Source of the DNA: Gymnothorax reevesii
Taxonomy: Eukaryota > Chordata > Actinopteri > Anguilliformes > Muraenidae
DNA length: 64,000 nucleotides
Assembly (NCBI GenBank): GCA_029721435.1
Contig: CM056573.1
Span: forward strand, 4,517,501 to 4,581,500
Reading direction: 5' to 3'
The position numbers and the translations under genes are program-made. The notes below the pieces were generated by a model. That model saw only the letters and a list, made by a program, of their open reading frames with translations. It ran no database searches and was not told the origin of the DNA. Below are positions 15,239 to 26,779 of this stretch, piece after piece. Position 1 is the first letter of the stretch; the number at the start of each line of letters is the position of its first letter.

Positions 15239-15803
15239 AGTGTGTGATCCCTCATCTCCTGCAGTCCTTAAATGTGTGATTCCCAGTCAAGAATCTGCTG
15301 AAGCCAGTCGTGCAGTGTGTGCTCCAAGTCTTTTCAAAATCTCCAAAGACTGAGAAAATCTTGTAGTGTCCCCAGCTTTAAATAAGACGAAAGTCATTAA
15401 TCTGGACGCGTATTTGCTGTATTTAAATCAACGTTAGTCAAAATTGCATACCTGTCGACTGTCCGCACGCTTTTTACAGCCTATTGAACTGCCGAGTGCC
15501 ACTTTTTTTTTTTTTTTAATCAACCCACACAATACCGAGAGCGAAAGTCCGCCTTTCATTGGATCACGGACCAGTTCAATCAATTTGAAGCACTGGCCTA
15601 TTAAAAAGTAAATTATTTTGCTGTACTGAATTTAGCCCACGATTTCATTGTTGTTAGATCAGATATGGAGAGAAACCGTGTCTTCAGTCGCCAATTACGA
15701 TAATTGAAAAACGCGTCAATAAAGGAAAATGATTGAGAACTAGCCAGGACCAATTGCTGTCATAAAGGGACGTGTCTTTGCCCCCCTACTGGCTACGCCA
15801 CTG
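14645..15803. mobile_element. nonautonomous hAT-type transposon inside an otof exon copy
   Basis: Long inverted ends of roughly 180 bp (14645-14828 against 15620-15803). They begin CAGAGGAGTAGTCAGT on the left and CAGTGGCGTAGCCAGT on the right, read inward. The flanking 8-bp duplication (7 of 8 bases match) fits the hAT superfamily. No transposase is visible. A second inverted pair inside (about 14971-15004 and 15353-15383) suggests a nested insertion or compound origin. Confidence 0.85.
15208..15236. repeat. GT dinucleotide microsatellite
   Basis: About 14 TG units inside the hAT-type element. The interior also has unassigned sequence. Confidence 0.9.
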
Positions 15804-15985
15804 CTGGCTCTGCTAATCCTGGCTCTGCTCACACTCTTCACCTACAACATGCCAGGTGACGTGGCGAAGAAGCTCCCGGGAGCCTGAGGAAAAAGCTTAG
15901 CTTCCTGTGCGGGAGAGCACCCCTCTCTGGCCAAAACCCACTGCTCCACCTACGCATTCCTCCATTTTTGCATTTGTATTGGTAC

Positions 15986-16198
15986 TTAACACTTTCAGTG
16001 CTGTGGGCAACTATAGTTGCCCAATGATGTAAGATAACAAAGCCAGATGCTATTGAAAACCAATCATGTGGCAACTTGTTTAAAAGAGCTCCTGCGGGGG
16101 AGCTCTTTTAAACAAGTTGCCACATGATAGGTTTTCCACAGCTCAGGATAACAACATTTTGAATCCCTTGAAAATGTATTTGGCGCTCAAAGGGTTAA
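15986..16198. mobile_element. TTAA-flanked hairpin MITE (piggyBac-like), copy 1
   Basis: Flanked by TTAA at 15986 and 16195, with ends CACTTTCAGTGCT and (reversed) CCCTTTGAGCGCC. At the centre is a perfect 30-bp inverted repeat (16063-16092 and 16099-16128) with loop TGCGGG. 213 bp, noncoding. A related copy is at 43525-43948. Confidence 0.85.
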
Positions 16199-19100
16199 TT
16201 TTATGAGCCAAACAATAGTCTATAACAGTAGCACACCCCATCAAGTTCATGATAACATATTGACTCCCTTTTATTTTCTTTCAAATAGGCAATTTCACAG
16301 TTCCTGAATTATTGATGACGCTTTGATTTAGGCTCAAAAGAATTGCCATTACAACCCCCAACAATGCAAACACAAACAAGCAGTAACAGCAAATAAGGCT
16401 AGAATATCATGTAGTATATATGCTTGTGCAGTCCAGGTAAAATTATCCATCATTTGCATCCTAGCGCATCCTAGCTCCTGTAAACTATCATTGTAGTATG
16501 GTTGCTGGATTTTTACAGCATATAAACCGATCTAATACTGCTGACTTCACAATTTCATGCCCGTTCAAGTAGTCAATATTACAAGTGTTAAGATTTTTTT
16601 TTTTTTTTTTTGCTGTGGATCGGGCACAGGAGAGTAGCTTAAATAGCCTCCTAACGGAGGGCGGATCAGTGTCTGATATGCATGTGAGTGTCTGCAGTAA
16701 TGTGGGTGTGTCTGCCTGAACTAGCTTTGCAACCTGTGACTCATTTCTGCAGCAAGGAAAGAGCTTTGAAGTTTAGCTGAGATAAATCCTGATTTAATCA
16801 AAATCAAAAGATTTAATGAATGAGACTTTCCCCTCCACCAGCAAAGCTGATGGGGCATACGTGTTCGTTCGATTTCATCTGACTGTCCGTTAAGGAAGTG
16901 CTGATCAAATTTTCACACTGGTCAAAAAGAAATGTTGTAAGGGGCATGTTAACAAAAATACATACCTGGTTTCCATAAAGCCTCAAAACTAACAAATGGG
17001 CTTCATGGTCATCAAATGGGCTTCTCCATTGTCCTCTTTTGAGTGGATTCAGATAAACACGATGACACTTTCATGTGCCATTAAGTGGGCGGGGCTGGTT
17101 AAATCATTTCTTACGACTGGACAAATACAGTCTTGATTGCCTAAAGGTTGTTGCACTAACAAATATTAATGAATTCCAGACCATGATTAAAACAGAAGTT
17201 TACAATATTTATTGAAATGGAAAGGCATGGGAATTTGTGCTCAGGCAACAAGTCTCAGAGCGGGGGTAGCTTCTCCTCTCGGGGTCATAAAGGTTCCTTT
17301 CAGTTCTCTGGGGTTCCTATAAGGCCAGTTTCCACTGAAGTTCTTGGTAGTATTTGGGGGGCAGGAACTACTACAGGAACGTCCTCTCACTCGGCCATCT
17401 GAACTGCCGTGTCTCCACCGAGAGGGCAAAGTTGGAGAACTCCTTTTAAAAATGTGCCCCCTCGTTGGCTGCTGAGTTTTAAAAATGCCCGCTAATTTGT
17501 CGCTTTCTGTAGACGTTACATCCCATCCAATCAGCGCCAAGTAAACCCCAAGCTCCACCCAGGAGTTTTTCGGGGCCGTTCAGAGTACCTACTTCGAAGC
17601 CGGGACTTTTTTAGCCCCTGTAATAGTTCCGGTTCTCTATCCTTCGGGGGTGGTACCAGTGGTGGAAACACGCAACAGCGGCCCCGGCCCCGCAAAATTA
17701 CCCTGAAGTTCCTGGGGTAGAAACGGGCCTATTGAGTCAGAGGGAGAGAGATGAATAGAAAGGGATGGGGGGGTCGAAGGGAGGGATGTTGAACAAGAAG
17801 GACTAGGGCTGTAGAATGAAGGTGATATAAAGAGGAGGTGGACGGATGGAGAGGCATTTTAGGTGGGTCTGGTTCACTAACCTGTGTTTATTTAACCCTT
17901 GGAGGCCCGAGTAATAAGGCACATCTCAAGCCCAGTTTGAGACAGTTCGGAAAATGCTCATATACTGATGTGTAGGGCATGGAAGACATTACATTTTGGT
18001 CCATGTCCAACATGTGTTATGACAATGTGATGTAACAACTGTATAGTGATGTAAGACATGTGCACATTAGACTGCCATCTTCTTGTATAATGTCTATAAT
18101 ATATACGTGGACTTTTAATACTTCTTGTAAAAGTGATATCAAATATTATGTTTTAACCTCTTCAACCTGAGCATGATGGGATTTTCCTTGACCGTCTGCC
18201 AGATGTATAAGCCCTTCAGTAACCTCGCCTTTTAATTCAGGATCACTGTATCTCCCAGACGATGATAGTCGGGAGATATGGTTTAGTTCTGGGGCTGCTG
18301 CCGCGCCCACAGAGATTTTCTGTTCCGGGCTCTGGAAGCAACAATTATTGCAGGAATTTTTTCTAATTTTGCAGACAATTTGACAATGCTCAAGACTGAT
18401 TTTCGGCAATTTTGGACTTCCAATATGGCTCCCGGCGGCCATTTTGCCCGAAATTTGGGGATCGGGGAGATGCATGACCCTGCGGTGACCCAGTTATCTA
18501 TTTCTAAACTGGTTCCCATTTACTTTTCCTTATTAGCAGTGAAGATTGGAGAGAGAAGGAGGGCACAGCAGTGTTTGAGATGTGCTGACCACGGTTAAAA
18601 TACAAACATGAGGAATGGCAGTCACGCACTCGTAGCCATGAAGCAATAGTTTATTTATTAAATTGCCAATGTGTTAACATTAGTCTTCTGAATTATCCCT
18701 AATGCCCTGAAGAAGACCTCTCTCGAAACATTGGTAATTTAGCAAATTGATTATCATGGCATCATGGCTGCAAGTGTATGACTACCTTCACATCTAATTA
18801 ACCAAACATCATTACACTGACTTGGGAAGACTTATCAGTAGAATGACTTGTGTTTTTTAGATGCCATTATTATTCATTTCATTACAAAGTTATGAGGCAT
18901 TTTGCTATTCGCATTAATGATGATAAAAAATGTCAAGATCTGAATTCATGTAGCTCATAAAACAGCAAATATTTGTAAGCTAGGTTTAAAATTGACACCT
19001 TTTTTGCAAATGCTTGATAGGGTTTAATATGCCTCAGAGGATATCTCCTATTTTGAGGTGGCTCTCCCACTGCAAACTGCTTAACCTGGAGATTTGCCGA

Positions 19101-20097
19101 CCCAAGTTAAACTTTTCCTGCCCTGGGGCTTGTAAACTCTGAGTTCTGTCCCCAGCACTCCTCATTAACCCAGAGTTTCGCGAAGCCGTGTGACCCGGGT
19201 TAACGCCTTAACGCTGGTTGTTGGCAGGGTTAACGAACCCCGGTGTTAGTGCAGATTTTTTGTGTTAACCCAGGGCAGCTAAAGAGGAGAGGGAACACTT
19301 GCACTGCCCCCAAAAAATCTAGGGGTTAAGCCTCGCAGTTACCCCTGAGATAACTGGGAGATTTGGTGGAGGGAAAAGGCTATAAGTGTATTTTTTTACA
19401 CTGAAAACATTTTGAATAACTTACATCCTAAAGTAAATTACGTAGCAGGAAAAAAATTCTAAAATGGGAGATGGAATTCGCAGAATGCTTTGGATTAATG
19501 AATTATTAGCATTATTGCTATCCGTGTAGTATCACATATGTAGGCTGCACTGTAGATGAAGCCTATTGATGATATCATTTCTTAATGATCATAGGGTTAT
19601 GTATTGGTTTTCATGATTCAGTGAATAAATATTGTTAATTAGGCAATGTGAACTGGGACAGGTTGGATGGAATCAGGCATTTAAAGGTGAGGTTACTGAA
19701 GGGCTTTTCTGCACGCCACTGAAAATCCCATAAAGCCGGCATTACCGCTGGGAGGAGCTGAGGTTGAAAAGATTAATATGGTAGGTGTCCCCACTTGAAA
19801 CAGGAGCAGACTGAATTCACCTTGGACTTCAAGGTTATTGCAGTGGTTTTCCAAATTGGTCCTGGGGACACAGTCTGTATTTTCACTTACATGCAATGAC
19901 ATTTCTGAAAAGATAAGGAACTGTGATTGAGAAACAAAATTGCCCGTCAAACATTTATCACTGTTAACAGAAAGGGAAATGTCCACACTGCTAACGAGCA
20001 GAAATAATAACCATAATAACCCGTATCAGTGCTAACCACTAACCCTCTGTCTCTGACCTCTCTGCCTCTTTCCCATCTGTCCCGTGTGCGATTGCAG
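16199..20097 (+). other. sequence between otof exon copies 2 and 3
   Basis: No coding exon recognised. It contains a poly-T run near 16592, a possible TIR element at 17322-17730, and a stretch at 19080-19290 rich in GGTTAAC/GTTAACC that may be a decayed repeat. Confidence 0.5.
17322..17730. mobile_element. possible short TIR element
   Basis: AGGCCAGTTTCCACTGAAGTTC on the left and, reversed, AGGCCCGTTTCTACCCCAGG on the right are imperfect inverted ends 409 bp apart. No convincing target duplication. Confidence 0.4.
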
Positions 20098-20278
20098 TCG
20101 CCCTGACACCACATTCCTGTGGTTCATCAGTCCCCTCAAAGCCATCCGTTACCTCATCTGCACTCAGTACAAGTGGCTGGTCATTAAGATCGTGCTGGCA
20201 CTGCTGGTCGTGGCTTTGCTCGGCCTCTTCCTCTACAACATGCCGGGCTACATGGTGAAGAAAATGCTGGGGGCCTGA
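20098..20278 (+). CDS. otof: otof terminal exon, copy 3 (tail anchor)
   Basis: 181 nt after a GATTGCAG acceptor (20096-20097), same phase and length as copy 1. It encodes RPDTTFLWFISPLKAIRYLI, the span VIKIVLALLVVALLGLFLY and the tail MPGYMVKKMLGA, then TGA. Changes from copy 1 cluster around NRYKWLI/TQYKWLV and the middle of the membrane span; the rest is strongly conserved. It lies about 7.4 kb past copy 1. It keeps an open frame and both key splice bases, so it is likely a usable alternative last exon. A 25-bp minisatellite begins a few bases after the stop. A possible AATAAA lies at 20995. Confidence 0.9.
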
Positions 20279-20283
20279 TGAGA

Positions 20284-20658
20284 GAGATCTGTACACTCCC
20301 CGTCACCAGAGATCTGTACACTCCCCGTCACCAGAGATCTGTACACTCCCCGTCACCAGAGATCTGTACACTCCCCGTCACCAGAGATCTGTACACTCCC
20401 CGTCAGCAGAGATCTGTACACTCCCCGTCACCAGAGATCTGTACACTCCCCGTCACCAGAGATCTGTACACTCCCCGTCACCAGAGATCTGTACACTCCT
20501 CGTCACCAGAGATCTGTACACTCCCCGTCACCAGAGATCTGTACACTCACCGTCACCAGAGATCTGTACACTCCCCGTCACCAGAGATCTGTACACTCCC
20601 CGTCACCAGAGATCTGTACACTCACCGTCACCAGAGATCTGTACACTCCCCGTCACAC
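20284..20658 (+). repeat. 25-bp minisatellite in the 3' UTR of otof copy 3
   Basis: Fifteen units of about AGATCTGTACACTCCCCGTC plus ACCAG in perfect 25-bp register (the GTACACTC of each unit starts at 20291 and every 25 bp to 20641). A few single-base variants occur, such as CAGCAG for CACCAG, CTCCTC, and CTCACC twice. It starts within about 6 bp of the TGA. Because 25 is not divisible by 3, the open frame across it yields a 25-residue repeat that is almost certainly not a protein. Confidence 0.97.
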
Positions 20659-20994
20659 GATGGCCCCTTAAGGTCCATTCCTTCCCCACTTGATAAATGG
20701 TTAAATCAATATATTGACATCATAAAACTTCCAATTCTTTAACCAGAAGTTCTCCCACTCTCTTCCAATTCATTTTAAAATGCTGTTTTTTCCACTCAAT
20801 GTTGTTTTCTTACAAGCCACTTGGAAAAATTGTTTGAAATGATAACGCAAGTGAAAAAGGTGATAAGTTCATTTGGTTATTTTAGATTGACATTAACCAG
20901 TCATTAAAATGTTATTTTACCCTGTAAAATGTTCTAAACCACATGAGAAAAAAAGGTGTTTTTAGACATTTTTCTTATAAATAATATTTTTAAG

Positions 20995-21000
20995 AATAAA
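20995..21000 (+). promoter_or_regulatory. otof: candidate poly(A) signal for otof copy 3
   Basis: AATAAA about 720 bp past the copy 3 stop, in AT-rich sequence. Other A-rich runs nearby (AATAAATAAA near 21250) could serve instead. Confidence 0.35.
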
Positions 21001-21941
21001 CAAAGAATTGGCTCATAATGTAGGAAATGAATCTTAACACTGTGTAGCGGGACATCAGATTACGTTTTGGGGTTCTTATGATAGCTTGTCCTTGATTGAA
21101 GTGTCTACTCATACAAGATTTCAATTTTATTACTGCGTGTCAGAGTTCAGTCAAAATAGATAACTCTCTGTGGGTTTGGTTGTTTATATGCGTGTATATT
21201 TCTTTGACCAACAGGGTGAAGTATTTTTTGTGCATTTTAAATGGGAACAAATAAATAAACTCATGAAAGCTGTCCTTCCTTGGTTTTCACTTTATGGCAG
21301 ATCGACTGAGCTGATGCTGTTGGTACAATGCTGGAATAGTGTATATATAAAATTGGTGAACCAAATTAAAAGGAAATTTTGAAAAGGTGTTTATAGTTTC
21401 GTCATTATCACATCTGATATGTCAAGACTACTTTTGGTCCAGAGTAATTCGGCAGGATGACATGGACATACATTTCGGCATGGAGAACATTAACAATACT
21501 TTCCACTATTGACACTGTTCCTGCTGAATTCAAATTTTTGTCTGCAAGCCTAAACCTTCTTATCCCAAACTTAAAAAGGAAATATTAATTAAAACTGCAT
21601 GTGAAAACAGTATCTATATACTCTGTATCTTTTGGTGTTATATTAGCCCTTCAACAAAATCTTACACATGATTAAACTGCAACTATGGTGAAACCAAAAA
21701 AACCTTGTTAAAAGGAAAATCGGAGGTCAGTCATTTCTGCAAATAGGGCTGTAGCCAAGCAGCTACCGTGGACTCCCCTCAAAGCCAGGCCAAGGCAGTG
21801 AAGTTGGTTGTAATAAACATTACTGGCTCTCTAAACCACATTTAGCACAATACTCGTAAGTATTTCAAGTATGTCGTATAGCCCCGCAGATGTGCCCAAT
21901 CAGCCCACCCTGGCACTGAACAGTTAACCAAGCTGAGTTGT

Positions 21942-22043
21942 GTTTCCCGAAAGCTTAATGGCTAACTAAGTTAGCAACTTACATTGTTCGCCCAATGGGT
22001 CCAACTATGTAAGTTAACATCCGTGATTTTGGGAAACGCGCCC
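21942..22043. repeat. small fold-back element
   Basis: Left arm GTTTCCCGAAAGCTTAATGG and right arm ending GATTTTGGGAAACGC. GTTAGC/AACTTACA also pairs with TGTAAGTTAAC. It looks like a short MITE. Confidence 0.55.
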
Positions 22044-22189
22044 CTGATCTGCCCCTGCCCCTGCAAACTGACTGCACACTACACTCCGCTACCACATAGC
22101 CCATCGCCTCACTTAGACTTGGGAGCCTTCTGGCCCAAACTGCTACAGACCCGAGAATAGGAGAATAAGTCCACCGCCAGCATCTACAC

Positions 22190-23890
22190 CCCCCAGTCTA
22201 TAAATCACCTTGAATTGAAATGGCAGCAAAGCCAGATACCTCAGAATTATCCTTGTGTGGGGATCTTTCAGGTGGTGGAGCCACTGCAGTAGAGTATGAT
22301 CCAATCAAAGGGAGAACGGGCATCCCAACATTATTGCTTGGCATTGCCTGCCCAATGGATAGCCTGGCACTCCCTCTCAACAGTAGTGTACCAAGAGCCC
22401 TGTTTTGACAGCTTCTGGCTTATGTATAGCACTGGGTGGTCGAACCCCTGCACCTGCACCTGCTGAGACACAACAGCCTTCAGCACCCAGTCTGAACATC
22501 GGTCTTCAGGGGAAAGGTGAGTGAGAGGTCAAGTGCGGAGCAGTGGTTCCTCTCAGTGGGCTCATTTTTTGCTCTCAAACTCTGCCTGGCACAGGTCCAC
22601 CCACTGAACCAGATCTGGGGCACCTTCAGGTCAAGTCGGTCAAGGGGTGAGATTTGCAGTTTGGCGTGATCCTTCAGAAATGTCCCGCCAGCCTCACCCA
22701 ATTCTTTGGCTGCAGACAGTTTGCAATGGCAGCGGTCTTATCTCCTGGAGAATACACTTGCATGCTGCCTAAGTGGTACCCATGATACTGCACCTCCCTC
22801 TGTTCAAACAAAACACATCTTCGATTTGGCCGCAAGCTCCGCCTTCTTCAATAATTTCAGGTCTTCAGCCAGCCACAGTACATGCTCTTCCCGGGTTTTA
22901 GTGTGGGTGATGACATCATCCTGATGGGCAGCAGCATGTGCAGCGTGTGGATACAGCACCCAATCCATGAGGCGCGGGAAGGTGGCAAGTGTGCCAAACA
23001 ACCCGAATGGAAGGGTAACAAATCAGTATAAGCCCTATGGAGTGTTGAAAGCCATCCTTTCATAGATTCTGGAGACAAGGAAATCAAATCTACAAAAGCC
23101 ATGCGAAACCGGTCCAGAAGCATGTCGACCTTGGGCATGGGGAAGGCATCAAAATGCGATGTTCCATTCACCTTACGGTATTCCATGCACAGCCGTATGG
23201 ACCCATTTCGCCTTGACTACAAGAACAATGAGGCCACACCAGGTGCTGGAGGACTCTTCTTATTTCCTCCATTTACAGCATGGCTTCCTCTGAAACTATT
23301 TATCTTCTAAGTTTTGATAACTGGTAAGGTAATGACAACACCATCACGCCTGGGCAAGTCCCAGTGAGGGCTGTGCGCCCTACGGTTGCGCCAAGGTTAC
23401 ATCTATTTTCTGAGATGGCGTGAGATGGTCATCACAAGGGAGCGAGGCAGGATTGGTGGAATTTGGTGACCCCCGCCCCAACTCATCTCTCTCCTTTACC
23501 GTACACAGCAAACAGGCTCTGCCTCCTTACAGTCTTTTGGAAGGTTGAGGAAGTAGGTCTGTGTGGCTTTTTCTTTCAAAACTTCATATTTGACATTCCC
23601 AACTCGACATGACCACAAAGGGCCCTTGCCACCTGATGAACAATTTTGAGCTGGAAGCAGGGAGTAATAAAGCAGTTTATCTCCCTTTGAGAACTGTTTA
23701 ATTCTTGTTCCTCCATTGTATTCGCATGGCTGACGTTCCTGGGCCCAGAGCCAATTCCACTGTGACAATTGCCCCAGTGTGCAGATATTTTCTCTCAGGT
23801 CCAGGACGTACTGAATTTCATTGCTGCTGGGGCTTGAACCCACCTCCCAGTTTTCTTCAAGCAAGTTGAGCACCACTTGCACTTTTCCAC
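22190..23890 (-). mobile_element. Gmr1-like Ty3/gypsy relic (integrase-RT-RNase H)
   Basis: Reading down the - strand: 23882-23496 is an integrase C-terminal region (FSKGDKLLYYSLLP, YEVLKEKATQTYFLNLPKD). Then comes RT (MEYRKVNGTSHFDAFPMPKV at 23186, FGTLATFPRLMDWVLYPHAA and a degraded AHQDDVI active-site box near 22920). RNase H remains lie at about 22390-22200 (LDHTLLQWLHHLKD). Frameshifts separate these parts. The integrase precedes RT on the same strand with close spacing, as in Gmr1-type elements. No LTRs recognised. Confidence 0.75.
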
Positions 23891-26779
23891 GAAATAGCAG
23901 CTCAAACTCAAAATGTTCTGTGAAGACCTAGGTCACCTTCCCCACTGCAAACAACAGAGGATGCAGCCATCTTTACAGATCATGTAGTAAAAAGTTTAAT
24001 TTAGACGTTCGCCCTGCTCATTTTTCTGGGGCTGGTAGAAGCTCATCTGAGTAGATTTTGTGCCCAGTAATCCATATACCTCATAATAAATAATAATAAA
24101 TAATCATGTTTATTTTGTTGCAAAGTATGCCAATGAAACTATGATCTTTTTTGTACAAATTTGATCTTGCTTCCAAACCTTTGGCCTGTAGCGTACGTCG
24201 GGCACCAGTTGAAGCCAACTTGCTACTGCGGGTTCCCCTCAACATCAGTCCAATGCAGCGACGTTCACTCCAAACTGCATTGGGGAGGGCGGGGCAGATG
24301 GTTCAGGAAGCAGTGGGCTGAAAGGGTGTGTCGATTAGGCACATGAGGTTTGCACTGTCCATTCAGCTTCTCTTTTTATGCAACTGCGTGCGGGGCCTGA
24401 GGGGGGCTCTCTCCAACCTACCTGGACGGCCACAGCCTGCCGACCCACTTCCTCAAATAATTCAAAGCTTGCGTTTATTTACAGTATCCTGACTCAGATT
24501 CATGCCTGTTAGCCGAGCTACACAGCGCTCCAGAAATATTTATGTTTATTGTGCTACATGTAATTGGAGAGTCAATAAATGTTTATTACGAGCCACACGC
24601 CCTGCCACCACCGGAACAAATCTTTTAGAGCCAAGGTGGACTCATCGACAGAACATGAAAGACCAAATGTTCGACTGTGTCACAATGAGAGTCAACAACA
24701 AGAATCTTGTCTTTTCAAACACTAGTTTAATTAATATAACCCAAACAGATGCGAGAGTTGTAGACCACTGTTACGGCCACGGTGTTTCCATTGAGCATGT
24801 GCGGTGCTGATGCAGTAAGGAATTAGATGTGCAAGTGACTGAAGTTTGACCGGCAAAAGCTGCAGGACAAGGGTGGGGACAGGCGAGACTGCAAAGCATA
24901 ATGCTGTTAACATTCTTACTGAACTCAGTCGAGAAAAACAAAACTAAACAAAAAAAAAACCTGCTTACTGTCAGCTTGACTTTTCTCCTGATTTTCAACC
25001 GATAGTCTTAGTATTTTTCACATTACAATCTTAGCATTGATCAAACCAGGCATAAAACCAGAGAAAAAAAAAAACGAGACAAAAACACGAGTAACTTAGC
25101 AGCAATTCAATCATTCATTTGATTCACTTGTTAAACTCCTCTATTCACGTTCGAAGCCCGAAGCTTTCCTGTGGAAAACATGAAGTCCTTTTCAAGGTAT
25201 TCTGCAGTACGATGAGGCATGTTAGCTGGAGTGCATTAAGCATCTATACACAACACCTCCCGAGCTCCTGCAGAGTTTCACAGATCTCAGACCCCTGACC
25301 AAGGCAGAACCACATCCCCACATGAGAAAACAGAACCTCATTAAAAACAGAAACATGACACTGGCGAGCTCCCAGGAGCTATGCATGTAGTTGAAAAGGC
25401 ATAGTAAATAATAATAATAACAATAATAATAATAACAGTAGTAGTACTGGTAATAGTAGTATTTCCACCATTTTTGTTCCATTCCCTTTTTCTTCAGGCA
25501 GGGAAACATTCCTCCATCGAGAAAATAGAGTATAAAAAAGAAAAAAAAAAGAAAAACTTAGAGCTTCATGCACTTTCAGACACGTACAAGTACATTAAAC
25601 GACTTGAAAGACCACAGACCATCACAGTTTTCAAGTCCGTCATTTTTTTTAAAACCGACCACAATACACAAGGTACGAGTAAAGTCGTTAAGAAAAATAT
25701 ATGCATATTAAATATCATATGCTGGGTTCTAGCTTTTCTGTTTTGTAATTTTGCATATAGTACAATGCCAAATATACGTGAAAGGGAACAGCTGACGCGG
25801 TACACTGGGGTAGCTTCTTCTGTTAGATCGGTCATTTGCTAATCCATGACGCAAGATTTTTGTTAGCTACATTTTAAAAATTATCCTTTAGTGCAGCTGG
25901 ACAGGTACTGAGTACATTTTAGTCTAAGTACCTCGCTTATGGATACAAAAGCAGCCAATAACCCAGGATAGAACCTGCTACCCAAATAATATGCCACACT
26001 GTCACCCCTACTGCCAAGCAATGGTGTCACCAAGAACCTCAATCCAGAAATCTTCTAGAATAGAGACAAGGAAGCAGTTAATGCGGAACTCAGGCAATAT
26101 TCAAAAGCACCTACCAAATTCTTCCATCGACATGTTATGACATCTGTCGTAACCAGTCATGCAATCATGTTACAGCTTATGAGAAATATCGAGACACAGT
26201 TTCTTAATTTGCTGGGTTGAATTTGTAAAATCCAGGTTGCGGGTTTTACGGCAGCGTTATGAAATTTGAAGGGTAATAAGTTACTGTCATGGCTGATTAT
26301 AACAAGTGTTATACCATCTTCAGGAGAGCATTACTTATTATTAGTGTTATGGATGTTACATAAAGAATTAACACGGAGGCTCAGGAATCTCGGAAGAGAA
26401 AATGGCTCCTTTGAGAAGGGAGGAGGATGGGAGGTTCCCTAAATCTTTTTATCTTTACCGGAATATGAAAAGGTCAGCCTGCTGCCTTAACCTGACAAAC
26501 AATACATTAACTCTGCTCATGTCTTATTTTGTACACCGAGATGAAACATGTCAATGACAAATTTAGAAATGTTAAATTTAGGAAAAAAAATTCCTGTTGG
26601 ACCGTCACCGGCTACATAAGGAGGGGCACAGGTTAATGAGCTGCTCAATCAAGAAACTTTGGGTGTGGCACGTGTTCGATGGCCAGGGGAGAGAGATGCT
26701 GGGGGGGGGGGTAGCGTGCAGAAGTCATAACGAGAAATTCTGAGGAGAGATGAAGGCGAAGTACAGGAAGGAGTGCAGT
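23891..26779 (-). other. intergenic sequence and probable mapre3 3' UTR
   Basis: The 3' UTR of mapre3 should occupy the part next to 26780. AT-rich, with TTTATT (AATAAA on the - strand) at 24545 and 24583 as possible distal poly(A) signals, but I cannot fix the end. It includes a 10-base G run near 26702 and an AAT/AAC microsatellite. Confidence 0.4.
25407..25465. repeat. AAT/AAC/AGT imperfect trinucleotide repeat
   Basis: Runs of AATAATAATAACAATAATAA followed by AGTAGTAGTA and TAATAGTAGTA. Frames across it are tyrosine- or leucine-rich artefacts. Confidence 0.9.

Larger units (their letters stand above)
14540..15887 (+). pseudogene. otof: otof terminal exon, copy 2 (dead, split by hAT element)
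   Basis: The left part (14540-14644) matches copies 1 and 3, reading RPDTTFLRFISPLKAIRYLI. The right part (15812-15887) carries the end of the membrane span and a changed tail, MPGDVAKKLPGA, then TGA. A 1159-bp element sits between, flanked by CTGGCACT (14637-14644) and CTGGCTCT (15804-15811). Without the element and one duplicate the exon is 105+76 = 181 nt, the exact length of the intact copies. The splice acceptor is also gone: copy 1 has CGGTCGCAGTCGCC, whereas copy 2 has CGGTCGCC, a 6-bp loss between TCGC repeats. The tail also has replaced residues, so this copy looks nonfunctional. Confidence 0.9.
20659..22189. other. intergenic sequence downstream of otof
   Basis: Probable 3' UTR tail followed by AT-rich intergenic DNA. 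The only structure seen is a ~100-bp inverted repeat at 21942-22043 (GTTTCCCGAAAGC paired with TTTTGGGAAAC). Confidence 0.5.

Noticed and set aside
14645..15803. A coding hAT transposase in the element splitting otof copy 2
   Set aside because: The 96- and 73-residue frames in it have no transposase motifs and one is a GT-repeat artefact; the element is nonautonomous.
18146..18598. Overlapping frames on both strands
   Set aside because: No homology or codon bias; likely intronic sequence between otof exon copies.
20284..20658. CRISPR-like regular repeats
   Set aside because: Units abut with no spacers and the sequence is a vertebrate 3' UTR; it is a plain minisatellite.
20278..20742. 154-residue frame with a 25-residue repeat overlapping the otof stop codon
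   Set aside because: Produced by reading a 25-bp minisatellite in three frames; the repeat is the DNA array, and the frame has no independent start context or homology.
25222..25573. Tyrosine- and leucine-rich frames on the - strand
   Set aside because: They cross an AAT/AAC/AGT repeat; no homology.
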